Source of the DNA: Symbiodinium natans | Lineage: Eukaryota; Sar; Dinophyceae; Suessiales; Symbiodiniaceae | Assembly (NCBI GenBank): GCA_905221605.1 | Contig: CAJNDS010002826.1 | Coordinates: 67,501-131,500, forward strand | Reading direction: 5' to 3' | Length of the DNA: 64,000 nt | In this document: in pieces, positions 1 through 12,109 of the stretch | Position numbering within the stretch: position 1 is the first letter of the stretch | Layout of the letters: the number at the start of each line of letters is the position of its first letter | Translations under genes and position numbers: made by a program | The notes under the pieces: model-generated | The model's input: the letters and a program-made list of their open reading frames with translations, nothing else | Told to the model about the DNA's origin: nothing | The model's database searches: none

Positions 1-341
1 TTCTTTTCGGTTGTTCTCAGTTCCTGGTGTATAGGCCTTAGGTTGGCTGCGGAGGACCTTTGACCGTTGCCTGGTTTGTCTTGTCTGTCCAACTTGACAT
101 TTTGTTGCTTGTTCTTGGTTCCTCTTCTTCTGCCTCCTCTGGCCCTCTTCCCTCCTTCCTTTCCCTTCTTCTGCTGTCTTTCCGGGTCTTTCCTTCCTTC
201 CTCCCTCCTCTTTTCTTTCTGGTTTTCGCTTTCTCGTTGTCTCCTTTCGTTTTTTTTTCTCTCCTCTTCTGTCCTTTTGCTTCCTGTCTCGTTCTCGTCC
301 TCTCCCTTCGTCTTGCTTTTTTTTGCTTCTACCAGTTTCAT
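1..341. other. Pyrimidine-rich stretch, no gene recognised
   Basis: The + strand from about 100 to 330 is strongly C/T-rich. Open frames here translate to low-complexity Ser/Leu/Phe strings and resemble no known protein. I see no gene. Confidence 0.5.
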
Positions 342-844
<503 letters not shown>

Positions 845-1129
845 GCTTCGTGGTACATTACTGTCTTGCAGGCTCATTATCAATGTGGCCGCGCAGCTGA
901 AGGGGGTGGACGCCCGATTCAAGGAGGCGACCCTCGAGACAGGCGCCAGGTCGCTTGGGATTGAGGTTTGTTTGTTCTTTTTTTTGGGTTTTTTCTTTAA
1001 TTTTTCCCCGGACGCGCTGCCTCTCACCGACGGCCGTTACAAGTTTTCATCGTCAAGGCCCCGTCTCCCCTCCCTTTCGTCGAAACCTTTCCGCTATAGC
1101 TGCCCCGAGCATGGAGGACAGGGTCGAAT

Positions 1130-1735
1130 CGAGGATACAATGTCGGAGTGGGTGGCTGTCACCAGGGTGAGGTGCGAGGGCCTAACCACCTTCAAAGGGA
1201 AAAGCGGAGGAGTTGGAGGCGGGGAGCAGGGAGTACTGGCGGCTGAAGGAGAACCTCGCCGATGCCATTTGGGCTGACCTGGCTCCGGCTCTAGAAGGCA
1301 CTGAGGCTGCCAGGTTGAATACGATGCACCAGGAACTGAGTCAGTGCTTGCTTTCCGTTGGACATACAGGGGGTTTTTCCGGTGGGTGGCCGCTCTTTTA
1401 AGGACGCCTCGGCCCTTGACATCCGCTGTCGCCCTTCTTTGGCGGCCTCACTCATCGGCAATCACGTGGCCCCCGTTCTCCGCCAAAAGAAGGGCACAGT
1501 GCGTATGTGGATACCGTCTTGGCAGAGATGAAGCGTAAGCGTCGTCGGTCCGCCTCGGCCCCTGATGCTACCTCCAAGGCACGCGCCCGCCCCCCCCACC
1601 CTCCCAGGGTGCTCGAGGACGCGATGGAGGCCGTGATCGGGGTCGGGACAACAGGCAGGGGGGTCGAGATCGGCGCCGTCGCTGAGCCCGTCGATTTGGC
1701 GCTCCCTTTTTCTCGCTCTCTCGCCGCGCATTTTA
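1130..1735 (+). pseudogene. Second ORF1-like module and basic region (broken)
   Basis: Around 1,213 the frame reads REYWRLKENLADAIWADL, related to EFWCLKEKVGDILL of the module just upstream, so the parent protein probably carried internal repeats of this helix-like motif. From 1,528 a frame begins MKRKRRRSASAPDATSKAR, comparable to MSRKRKRQDGGDSKAKG at 45,249 in the paralogous element. No intact reading frame spans the segment. I infer degraded retrotransposon ORF1; no function is assigned. Confidence 0.4.
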
Positions 1736-3474
1736 AGCCATCCGTGGGATTTTCCTTGGCACGCCGAGCTTGATTTCGGTTCGATGTCAGACTCCTTGCT
1801 TTCGCGTGCTTCATGTTTTTGTGCTGGCAACATGTACTTCTCCCCACCGACGTGTCGTTGTTGTTTTTTTGTTTTGTTTTTTTTGGGCTTTTGTTTTTTT
1901 GCACGTAGAGCATTTTCGGCAGCAAGTGGTTTACGCTTCCGTTCCTTTTAACTGATTGGGTTTTGTTTTTGTTCCAGTTTTGTTTCAGGTCCCTAAGGGA
2001 CTCGCCCCTTGGACTTCCTGCCTGTTGCTTTGCAGCTTTGTCAGTTCTTGGCCTCTTACGCGACGTTCCGATTGCCGTTCATGAGTCATAGCCGTAGCTG
2101 CTTGCCTCTTGTTTGTGTTGGCCTCTGCGGGTTTCCATGGCGCGGGTGACCGATGCGACAGGGGCCGTGAGAGGGGTCGGGGTTGCGACCGTGACCGTGA
2201 TGATCGTGCAACAGCACGCTCAGACCTGACGACGCTACAGGACGACCCAGCGCAGACCAACCAACGGTTGGGCAAGATAGCCAAGCTTTCCATCTGCGCT
2301 GCTCGGGACGTCGGTGAAGTGAAGCACCTCCAAGTAGTCTTGTTCCTACAAGGAGTGCTAGCAAAGTCACGTCAGGGGTGCTCAGAGAGTATGTCAATGC
2401 TCGTGATATGGTCCAGGCGCAATTGGTCAAGCGGGAATGGGTCGTGGCCGGACATTGGGGCATGTGCCGCACGGGGCAACTCACAGAAGGTGGCGCCTGA
2501 GGCAGGGATGGAGCGCGGAAAAGGGTCAAAAGGCGATCTGAGAGCCCGTCCAATGCTAGGCCTGCTAGGCCGCGTCGGTAGACTCTCGCCCGCTGCCGGT
2601 CTTGTCCGGGGCCACCGCTCGCCATTTTTTGAAAGGCACAGATCTCGCTTGTGGCCAGGAAGCTTAGAAGCCTCGACTCGCGCTAAAAGACTTGGGGTTT
2701 GTGTGGGGAAGGGGTTCTCGGATCTTGTTTTGGCTTGCTCTCCTTTCCTTTTCAGGTCATGTCTGCTGGTCATTGCGCTGTCTGGTCTAGGCTCGCGTCC
2801 GATGACGCAGTGTTTTTTGAGGTTTTATCGCGTCGTTGAAGGAACAGGTCGCGCCTTACGACTTTGACAACTCAAATCAACAGTACACGTGTTTGGCGCG
2901 CTGCGAGATCACAGCACCTGGGATTTTTCAGTCTGCGCTCTTGTGGACGAGCCCTGCAGATAAAATTTCGGCTAAGGTTTTTGGAGCCCTTTAAGTGTTG
3001 CTTCGTCTCTCTGATTTACTTTTTGGATGTTGCGCGCTGCAACTTCTTCGCTTGACGTGTCATGGACTGCTAGTTTGGTGTACGCCTCTCTTCGATTGGT
3101 GCGCGATTTCTCGCAGGCATTTCTCTCGAGTGAGGTGGTGGATCCTACATTTTTTTTTGCGTTCCTTCAGCTCTCGAGGTGTCTATTTGCTGTCCGTGAC
3201 AGGTTGTGTGACGTAGAGACGCCTTCGCATCCTTCGCCCGAGCACCGATGCTTCCTCTTCTTGGTAAGTCTGAGGTTTTTAGTCTTATACTGCAGCGTGC
3301 CCTATGTGCTTATGCCCCTATCAGTTTTCGACTTAGGATTGTGGGGCAGGGCTGCTGTCTGGCTCCCCTTCTTGTATCTTTTTGTCTGCAGTTATGGAAG
3401 CATGGCGGCGCAAATCTGGAGGAGGGGTTAAGTAGTTGACGAAAATTTGACGGGGTGTTAGGGCGCAAGGAAGT
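1736..3474 (+). other. Mostly unrecognised; ORF1-like coiled-coil remnant at 2,109-2,400
   Basis: Between 2,109 and 2,400 a frame rich in Asp/Arg dipeptides is followed by QRLGKIAKLSICAARDV and a hydrophobic VVLFLQGVL. Comparable peptides occur at 26,110-26,292 (KKLLVFFVKGALKGKL) and 27,250-27,350 (RPLVFFVQGELKTKL), so this looks like another copy of the same retroelement ORF1. The rest is T-rich and holds nothing I can name. Confidence 0.35.
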
Positions 3475-3850
3475 CATGGACAAGGGCTCGTCGTGGGCGG
3501 AGTGCAGTTTTGAGGAGCTTGGCTATGCTAACGATGCTGCGCTCGTCCTTAATACGCCTGCTGACCTGCCGAATAAAACAGTTCATTGCCAGGCGCACTT
3601 ACAAACCTGAGGGCTCACGGCTCACATTCTCTGTGGAAAAGACAAAGGCGTTAGCCGCCCACTCCCATAGACCGGCTCCCATTCCAGTGGTTGAGCGTGG
3701 CGGATTCTCCGAGGTGGAATTTTGTAGGTGCTCGCGTACAATTGGCTTCAGGTTGAACCTTGCGCGCGGCCGTTGCAGACGGCATCTGGCTGTTCCATGC
3801 ACTGTGCACGGGAATGACGCGCGTTCCACACCTTCACGCAGGTCTTGAGC
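3475..3850 (+). pseudogene. LINE reverse transcriptase fragment (motif C onward)
   Basis: In one frame it reads FEELGYANDAALVL, which fits the F/YADD active-site strand of non-LTR reverse transcriptases with the first catalytic Asp replaced by Asn. Downstream LTFSVEKTKALA matches the usual segment after motif C that ends in a conserved Lys-Thr-Lys. Frames are interrupted and the finger and palm N-terminal motifs are missing, so it is a dead 5'-truncated piece. The Asn change alone would abolish polymerase activity. Confidence 0.55.
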
Positions 3851-4139
3851 CGTTCGCCCCCCTGTGTTTAAAGCGCGTTTCAGCAGTGTTCATGACCTCA
3901 ATGCCTACGTTGAGGAGATGCTTAAACCAAACACCTACGCTAACAAATTGTGCATTGGAGCGTTTGCTGTTCTCGCTGGCGTAGGGGCCAGGTTTACACC
4001 CTTAACCACCTTTGCAGCAGCTTCAGCGACAGCTGTGACGTAATCTTCTTGGCGTACCGTCCCAGCCTGTCGCATTTTGATGCTGTTGTTCCCGTGTGGT
4101 TGGTGCGAGACCTGACCCAGAGCCAGGACCGTAACTGTG

Positions 4140-4410
4140 CAGCTGCCCCAAACAGTATGCCTGTGCCGCCTAAAAAGGGAAAATCTTTCACACCACCGTC
4201 CGAGATATCCCAAACGAAGCCTGACATCCTTGTCTTGCAGGAAACCCGGTTAACGCTCAAGGGACCACTGGATGAAAATCTAATCCTACAGGGCCGAGGT
4301 TTCCAGTGTTTCTGGGGATTAGACTCTCCAAAAGTCTGGGACCGCCCTTGTGCAGCAGCTTCCAAGTCGTCCGAGACTTGGAAAGCAAGGGACGACTCGT
4401 TCTCAAACTT
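4140..4410 (+). pseudogene. APE-type endonuclease fragment of a LINE
   Basis: The peptide TKPDILVLQETRLTLKG fits the N-terminal LQET catalytic strand of apurinic/apyrimidinic-type endonucleases used by LINEs for target nicking. It is followed by GRGFQCFWGLDS, in the usual place of the GYxxFW strand. The remaining catalytic parts (GDFN, SDH) are not found in frame before the next element part begins, so the domain is truncated. Confidence 0.5.
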
Positions 4411-4429
4411 GTGATAAAAAAAAAACTGA

Positions 4430-6340
4430 GCTAACTCTGCAGACTTTTGCAACTTTCGGTTCCCGCGACCGTTCCCAACACACATTGAGCCAAAAATGTG
4501 CAGAAACGCACAAAGGTCAGATGGCAAAGGTTTCTATCAAAGATGCCAAGCCTGAGTTTCAAAAAGCCCGAAAGAGTAAAGACGCTGATACAGCATGGAC
4601 CATCTTTGCCAACGCAGCAGAAAAATATCTTCGCAGCAGATGTACTTCAGTGCCTAATTGCGCGCCAGGTGAGCGTGGGCGGCGTCGACCACCGGTTCTC
4701 GCGCAGCAGACACCCACGTGTCGAACTGCTGACAAACTGCGACCCGAATGCATAGCCGCTGCTGCGTTAAGCAAGTGCTACAAGCACTTGCGCAGAGCCA
4801 GGGAGTTGCGTGTTAAGATGCTTCGTCTTCAGGGCCAAACTCGCGTTGGCCAAGACGATGTCGATATCAACAATCTCTCGCGGAAGCTACTTTCGTATGA
4901 TGTCGTCTTCCAAGTCACGCGTGTTCCATGTGATACTGCCAGTTTAGACGTGGTAGACAACATCATCGAAGCTCTTACCCGGCACGCTGAAGAGCTGCAG
5001 TCCTTGCAAGCAGTGCGGCGATGTAACAGCTGGAAGCATCGCGTGAGGGAGAGTCAGTTCGCAGGTGGCAAAGCTGTCTATGCGTAGCTCAGAGACACCT
5101 CGCAGGTTCCCCTAAAAGCACGCCAGAATGGGTGCGCAAGATCTTGTTGATCTTGCAAAAGAAGAGCGGTCGCTGCTCTTCAGCCAACCTGAGCATGCTC
5201 CTTGGGAATCGTTTAAAGCGGCTTTCCAAGAATGTATATTTGTTGAACTGGCAGCAGAACTCTTCAACATCGAAGCTGGCTCACCCTGGCCTCTGAGTAA
5301 CTGCGCTGCAATTGTGTCTTGCGTGCCCAGGCCTCAAGGTAAGGATGATGATGGCGAACATCCTTCAGTGGTTGTGCCCCTTCCCCTTAGATGCCCGATC
5401 CATCTCCAACCTGTCCCCGTCTATATGGGGTTAAGATATAGACAACCCCAGCCATGGAGGAATAAGTGGTTGCCAGACAGCATGCACGGTGCCCGTCCCA
5501 AGCATGAAACATCTGACGTTTCGTATGAATTGGCGCTGCAGCTTGAAGCTGCAGCCGCTGACTATGTCATTGGCGTATCCCTTGATAGACACAAATTCTT
5601 TTATTTACTACCCCATGAAATTTGCCATAACCTTCTTGAAGCGCTAGGGATGCTTGCGCAAATCCTTACAGCAGAAAGGAATTTCTACAAGCAGCTGAGT
5701 AATTCCTTCAAGCTTAATACTGCCATATCAGGCCCTTGCCTACATGCCAATGGCTTTGTGCAAGGCTGCTCACACAGCTTGTCTGCAGCCCAAGCCATTC
5801 TCTGCGTGTGGACTCGACGCATTGAGGCAACGCCCAGCAGGCATGAGCGCTTAAACACACGTGGGTTCCTTGATGACAGCAACTTCCGTGTGCAAAGCGA
5901 TAACCCTGACTCTGCCATCAATCTTCCCAAAGATGCGTGGCAACGCAGCTTGCAGTTTGACGCGCTTGCGCTATTGCAAACCAATATCAAGAAAACCATT
6001 CTTTTTGCAAACGCTGCCTTGGCCGCGCAAGCTGCCCAGCAATTTTCCTCGGGAGGTGAAAAACTAAAATCAAAAAAGCTTCCTTTTCATTTGTCCGGGG
6101 ATCCGTCACAGCTAGTGGTAAGCCCGAAATTGCTGTTCGCAAGAAGCGTTGGTCCAAAGGCGTTGCCCGCGTTCGATGCCTGAGGTGTCGTCGCTTAGCC
6201 TTCAAAGATCGCACGCAGGTGGCAGCGACAGGAGGCATCCCATGTGTGCTTCATGGCGCAGAACTGCAGCCTGTGACCCAACACCAGTTGGAGGCCTTAA
6301 GATGTTCAGTAACCGGTATGGTGTGGCGTGAGAACAACTG
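4430..6340 (+). pseudogene. LINE ORF2 remnant: linker and reverse transcriptase
   Basis: The longest retroelement frame here is 5,128-6,183 (351 codons), preceded in another frame by a basic linker (4,350-5,087). RT landmarks in order: PWRNKWLPDSMHGARP, then VIGVSLDRHKFFYLLP with the motif A Asp, GFVQGCSHSLSAAQAI (motif B, QG followed by S), and GFLDDSNFRV (motif C, DD present). Then comes a NIKKTILFANA segment. A frameshift near 6,100 moves the thumb-like continuation (RVRCLRCRRLAFKDRTQVAATG) to a new frame. Because the catalytic Asp pair is kept, it was probably mobile fairly recently; as it stands it is broken and lacks a joined endonuclease. A gene of the host is unlikely. Confidence 0.7.
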
Positions 6341-6953
6341 GACTCGCAGCCCCATAGCCACCTTCACCTTCATACTCCCCGGTCACTTTTTTGTTTTTTT
6401 CTCGCTTTTTGGAGGAAGGCCATGAGCCGACCCCTGCAGTGGCCTACGCAGCGACGCCCTTGTGTTGAGCGAGCTCTTCTTCTTCTTCTTCTTCTCCTCT
6501 TTGGACAGTTTCGCCCTTTCACCTGCCTCTCAGCCCCTCCGGGGATCCCCACGCGTTCCTATACGGAGGGATCCTTCAAGTTTGTAACGCCTGGAGGCCG
6601 CCGCCACGTGCCACGGTCGATTGTTGAGTCTCTGTGACTCGGGTAACGTAGCTATGTCGGCATCCCTGTCCTTAAACATGTGTGCTGATTGTTTCACCGT
6701 ATGGTTCGCGAGCCATGACGTTCAGATCTAGTGAGGAACGGAGGGTGGGCTGCTTGGTGGATTTGTTGTTTGGTTTCGTCTGATGCAGTGCTTTGTGCTC
6801 AGGCAGCTCAGTAAACACCGTTGTCTGTCTGTCTGTCTGTTTTTCGCGAGGTCACTGGGCGCCGAGTGCTTTTTGAGTTTTTTTCTCACTGACGTTTTTA
6901 TCACAAGTGACATGTTCAGTTTCCACATGTGTTCCGTTGTGTAGTTGACCAAG
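6341..6953. other. Spacer with CTT and TCTG runs, then intron remnant of gene 0
   Basis: Contains a CTT run at about 6,478-6,495 and a TCTG run at about 6,825-6,842. From about 6,847 the sequence matches the GC-AG introns of the downstream LHC array and ends in the same acceptor (CCAAG at 6,953). No exon is seen before this point. Confidence 0.7.
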
Positions 6954-7250
6954 GATCACCGGCAAGTTCCCTGGTTATCTGTCGCCATCAGCAGGCTTGA
7001 AATTCGCCGATGTCCCCAATGGTTTGGCCGCAATTTCCAAGGTTCCTGCCGCAGGTTGGGGACAGATCCTTGCGTACATGGCGTTCTGCGAGGTCTCGCA
7101 GGATCAGTCTGCCGGAACTCCGGCCGCAGCCGGTGACTTGGCTTCAAGGTCTTGACCTCCAGCGACCCCGCCGAGAAGACTAAGAAGTTGTCAGCGGAGT
7201 TGGCCAACGGAAGGCTTGCGATGATGGCCATCATCGGCATGTTCTTTCAG
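6954..7250 (+). pseudogene. First helix-2/3 exon of gene 0 with a 1-bp deletion
   Basis: This exon is 297 bp; every other copy of it in the window is 298 bp. At about 7,137-7,141 it reads GGTGACTTGGCTTC where the sister copies read GGTGACTTTGGCTTC, so one T is missing and the frame is lost before helix 3. Either a real inactivating mutation or a homopolymer sequencing error. Confidence 0.85.
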
Positions 7251-9680
7251 GACAAGTCACAGCATGCACCTGTCGAAACATAGCATTCGCGATTGCCTTC
7301 AGTTAGGTATGTTAGGGTGTGTTTAGCGAGCATGTTGCAGAGCGTTGTCTGTGTGAAGGATGGTTTGACCGGCAGTGCTTGGGGTGACTGGGCCAACTAC
7401 ACCGCCTCCCCGCTGCGAGCCTTTGAGAACGAGCTCGGTGTTCAGGATCCCGTCGGATTTTGGGATCCGGCTGGTTTTACGGCCGACGGAAGCGTCGAGG
7501 ACTTCAAGCGTCGCCGCCAGACTGAGATCAAGCACGGCCGCATCGCGATGCTTGCGGCAATGGGATACATTACTCCTGAGCAACTTGGTTGCGAGAGGTC
7601 AATGGGCGCCGAGTGCTTTTTGAGTTTTTTCTCATTGACGTTTTTCTCACTAGTGACATGTTCAGTTTCTACATGTGTTCCGTTGTGTAGTTGACCAAGG
7701 ATCACTGGCAAGTTCCCTGGTTATCTGTCGCCATCAGCAGGCTTGAAATTCGCCGATGTCCCCAATGGTTTGGCCGCAATTTCCAAGGTTCCTGCCGCAG
7801 GTTGGGGACAGATCCTTGCGTACATGGCGTTCTGCGAGGTCTCCCAGGATCAGTCTGCCGGAACCCCGGCCGCAGCCGGTGACTTTGGCTTCAAGGTCTT
7901 GACCTCCAGCGACCCCGCTGAGAAGACTAAGAAGTTGTCAGCGGAGTTGGCCAACGGAAGGCTTGCGATGATGGCCATCATCGGCATGTTCTTTCAGGAC
8001 AAGTCACAGCATGCACCTGTCGAAACATAGCATTCGCGATTGCCTTCAGATAGGTATGTTAGGGTGTGTTTAGCGAGCATGTTGCAGAGCGTTGTCTGTG
8101 TGAAGGATGGTTTGACCGGCAGTGCTTGGGGTGACTGGGCCAACTACACCGCCTCCCCGCTGCGAGCCTTTGAGAACGAGCTCGGTGTTCAGGATCCCGT
8201 CGGATTTTGGGATCCGGCTGGTTTTACGGCCGACGGAAGTGTCGAGGACTTCAAGCGTCGCCGCCAGACTGAGATCAAGCACGGCCGCATCGCGATGCTT
8301 GCGGCAATGGGATACATTACTCCTGAGCAACTTGGTTGCGAGAGGTCAATGGGCGCCGAGTGCTTTTTGAGTTTTTTCTCATTGACGTTTTTCTCACTAG
8401 TGACATGTTCAGTTTCCACATGTGTTCCGTTGTGTAGTTGACCAAGGATCACCGGCAAGTTCCCTGGTTATCTGTCGCCATCAGCAGGCTTGAAATTCGC
8501 CGATGTCCCCAATGGTTTGGCCGCAATTTCCAAGGTTCCTGCCGCAGGTTGGGGACAGATCCTTGCGTACATGGCGTTCTGCGAGGTCTCCCAGGATCAG
8601 TCTGCCGGAACTCCGGCCGCAGCCGGTGACTTTGGCTTCAAGGTCTTGACCTCCAGCGACCCCGCTGAGAAGACTAAGAAGTTGTCAGCGGAGTTGGCCA
8701 ACGGAAGGCTTGCGATGATGGCCATCATCGGCATGTTCTTTCAGGACAAGTCACAGCATGCACCTGTCGAAACATAGCATTCGCGATTGCCTTCAGATAG
8801 GTATGTTAGGGTGTGTTTAGCGAGCATGTTGCAGAGCGTTGTCTGTGTGAAGGATGGTTTGACCGGCAGTGCTTGGGGTGACTGGGCCAACTACACCGCC
8901 TCCCCGCTGCGAGCCTTTGAGAACGAGCTCGGTGTTCAGGATCCCGTCGGATTTTGGGATCCGGCTGGTTTTACGGCCGACGGAAGTGTCGAGGACTTCA
9001 AGCGTCGCCGCCAGACTGAGATCAAGCACGGCCGCATCGCGATGCTTGCGGCAATGGGATACATTACTCCTGAGCAACTTGGTTGCGAGAGGTCAATGGG
9101 CGCCGAGTGCTTTTTGAGTTTTTTCTCATTGACGTTTTTATCACAAGTGACATGTTCAGTTTCTACATGTGTTCCGTTGTGTAGTTGACCAAGGATCACT
9201 GGCAAGTTCCCTGGTTATCTGTCGCCATCAGCAGGCTTGAAATTCGCCGATGTCCCCAATGGTTTGGCCGCAATTTCCAAGGTTCCTGCCGCAGGTTGGG
9301 GACAGATCCTTGCGTACATGGCGTTCTGCGAGGTCTCGCAGGATCAGTCTGCCGGAACTCCGGCCGCAGCCGGTGACTTTGGCTTCAAGGTCTTGACCTC
9401 CAGCGACCCCGCCGAGAAGACTAAGAAGTTGTCAGCGGAGTTGGCCAACGGAAGGCTTGCGATGATGGCCATCATCGGCATGTTCTTTCAGGACAAGTCA
9501 CAGCATGCACCTGTCGAAACATAGCATTCGCGATTGCCTTCAGTTAGGTATGTTAGGGTGTGTTTAGCGAGCATGTTGCAGAGCGTTGTCCGTGCGAAGG
9601 ATGGTTTGACCGGCAGTGCTTGGGGTGACTGGGCCAACTACACCGCCTCCCCGCTGAGAGCCTTTGAGAGCAGGCAGTAG
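6954..9680 (+). CDS. LHC polyprotein gene 0, 3' part (acpPC-type antenna)
   Basis: Codes for tandem plastid antenna proteins that bind chlorophyll a/c and peridinin. Exons: 6,954-7,250 (frameshifted), 7,359-7,579, 7,700-7,997, 8,106-8,326, 8,447-8,744, 8,853-9,073, 9,194-9,491, 9,600-9,680. The 747-bp genomic unit is a 221-bp exon (AFENELGVQDPVGFWDP, EIKHGRIAM helix 1), a 120-bp GC-AG intron, a 298-bp exon (helix 2 around AGWGQILAYMAFCE, helix 3 ELANGRLAM) and a 108-bp GA-AG intron. Joined exons give 173 residues per unit. No start codon or targeting leader is present; upstream exons may lie before the window behind a retroelement-filled intron, or be lost. The 1-bp deletion in the first exon would disable any longer upstream frame. 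Confidence 0.85.
9600..9680 (+). CDS. Terminal exon of gene 0, stops just after SPLR
   Basis: Begins at the same acceptor as the repeating 221-bp exon (DGLTGSAWGDWANY) and ends SPLRAFESRQ then TAG at 9,678-9,680. The stop falls six residues after the proposed processing site, so the last unit keeps a normal C-terminus. Genes 1 and 2 instead continue into a further LHC domain here. Confidence 0.85.
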   Translation, partial: DGLTGSAWGDWANYTASPLRAFESRQ

Positions 9681-12027
9681 ACACGAGGCCGAATCATGCC
9701 TCTCACTTCACCAGTTTTGATTCGGCACGGTGCTTCAACTTGTTTGTATTATTTTGTGCAAATTTTGTGCTTTGTCCGACATGTCCAAAAGCCCAAGAGC
9801 CACCATGGCCTTGGCAAGTCAACAGTAAAGTGATCGAGCATAGTCCACTAATGCAGTAGGGTCTGCATCAACTTATGCAGAGCTGCAGAACGGCTCTAAC
9901 CCCTCAACTGGGTGTGGTTTATATGATGTCGGTTCCAGGTTGACGTGTATCCAGTAGCTTAGCTATGGTTGCGACGGATCAGTACGCACTTCTAATGGCC
10001 TCTTTCCATTTTCCTAATGTGCTCCTAAGATTCCCACACTGGGCAAAACTGAAACTCGAAGCCCTTTGCTTATACCAAGCTTACTGTTGGCTTTGTGGGT
10101 GTTCCGGAGAAAGCTTTCTGCGCCCACTCCGCACCGTCCGATGCCAGTGCCTGTGCGGCCTGAAACTGCGGCTCCGTCTGGGCTCTGGGTTGGGGGGGGT
10201 TGCCGGGGTTAGACTTCTAGGGTTTGATCGGGCTTTATCGGGCTTTGGGTTTTGGTCTTGTTTGATCTGGGTTGATAGAGTTTGGGGTTGAGGAAGTTAA
10301 TTAAAGGAGTTGAAGGAGGCTTGAGATCAACCTTGAGGAGCACCGCCCCTCAAAAAACACGAGCCTTGATAGATTGATGAAGCCTGGGCTGGGCGGGCGA
10401 GGTTCAAGACAGCTCTCGCTAGCATTTACGTCTGGCCTCCGAGCTAGACAGGACGTAAAATTTGCGTACTTTCTAGCAAGTTCGGAGGCCGGGTCTTGCG
10501 CGAGTGTATTTTGGGCCTCGTGGCAGGAAGAGCACCTGTGCAGAATCGTTCGGCTACACTTGCAATGCAGAACAAACATGTCTACGCCCAAAGCTCGTTG
10601 CGCAGGAGCGCTGCCATGAGCGGTGAGAACTCCCACGAGGCGAACAAGGTCCTGAAACACCCGAGGAGCAGCACAGTGCAGATCAGGACTAGGACGCACA
10701 GCAACAGATTGAAACAGCTGTCAGTTTTGTCATGAAAGTAAGACGGAATGGACATGCGTTAGCAAACCGTTGCTAGGGTCATCCCGACATAGCAGCAGAA
10801 GAGAAAGTAGAAGCAGGTTTTTCAAGAACTTCGACACCAAAAGCTGGGAACCCTAAACGCCAGACTTCAACATCAAGCTCGATGAATTTTGGTTTAAATC
10901 GAATCTTAATCTGATTAAGTTCGTCCAGTGGACTCATGGTTTGAACAGGCCCGAAGGTTCTTTTCAGGGCTCGAGGCAGAAGGCTGAACCCCGGACAACT
11001 TTGCGGACCCTGCAGGTATGCCAGGTATGCCTTTTGTGCCAACGCCATGACCTCGAAAAATCTGTGCTGGCGTGAGCTGCCCGATCAACTACGTGTATGA
11101 GGCATTATGAGGCCATGAGGCCATTCCTGCGGGACTGTCAAGCGTTTGTTTTGCTTCAGGCTTAGGCTGCATCTGGGGCATTTTGGGTATGTTCAGGGCT
11201 TCCATGCGTATTCTTGGTTTGAATAGCTCTGAAATGTTGACATGTACTGGCTATGGGTTTTATCATGTTGCAATGTTTGCTTAACAATGGGTTCTTAATT
11301 TGGAACGAGATTTTTTAAGAGTTGCTTGCACCGAAGCTTCTGCATCACAGTAGTGAGCACAGTGTCAGCAAGGGCAGGGGATGTTTACCAGAGTTGCTCG
11401 AATGGTAGGTCTATAATCAGAAGTTCTCAAGACTGAAGGTGACAAGGGCAAATTTGACAATGGCTTGCTGAAAATCCAGGTGCTCTTTCTGGCCAAGGGC
11501 CAAACGAAATTTAGGTGGGGCTAAAGTTTATTTTTTGGGGTTGGGGTGTTAGGAACGTTCAGTTTCCAGTCCACCACAAAAGACCCCCGAGACCCAAACC
11601 CTGAATCCCCACATCTAAAGAGCCTTCCATGGGTCTCCACCTCTGTCCTATTGCAAGCCGGGTCAGGATTAAGAGTTGTCCCAGAGTAGAGAGTCTTCTG
11701 TTTGGTCGAAACCTGGGCGGGGGGGAAGGGGGCAGGGGAGGGGCTCTTTCTCTTTCTCCTCCTCTTTCTTGTCCTCTAGAGAAGACCTGCTATGAACTAA
11801 TTAGTTCCCTTTGCAGTGCCCCTTTTGTGGGTGGGAAAGCCAGCTAGTGGGTGTTAAGGGCTCAACACTTCCTTGGCCCTCTTTGGCTCGTAAGTGTTTG
11901 GAGGGCTCTTCGCCCCCGCATTGTGGAGGATGAGCTTCGCTTCGACATAGCCACTCCGGAGCGTTTAAGAGCTTCAGGTGATTAGGTCCAAATTTAGGGC
12001 AATTGCTTCAGCTCTTAGGGTTTTGCC
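9681..12027. other. 3' flank of gene 0; no gene recognised
   Basis: Open frames of up to about 130 codons on both strands show no recognisable domain, and no LHC-type exon was found. 10,190-10,290 is G/T-rich. 11,700-11,780 contains a G-run followed by a C/T-rich tract. Confidence 0.5.
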
Positions 12028-12083
12028 GGAGCCTGATTATTTGTCGCCATCAACAGGAATGAATTTCGCCAAATCCCATGGTG
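12028..12083 (+). pseudogene. Decayed LHC exon scrap
   Basis: Reads PDYLSPSTGMNFAKSHGAV, clearly related base by base to the GYLSPSAGLKFADVPNG start of the 298-bp LHC exon. Roughly 55 bp are alignable; the splice acceptor and the rest of the exon are gone. Probably debris of a lost LHC gene copy between gene 0 and gene 1. Confidence 0.55.
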
Positions 12084-12109
12084 CTGTAAAGTCGATGGTC
12101 ACCTATCCA

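Noticed and set aside
7323-9205. Minus-strand frames repeated in each LHC array (MLRSNVSHCR and MPVILGQLHN types)
   Set aside because: They lie opposite the LHC exons and recur only because the exons recur; no independent evidence of coding.
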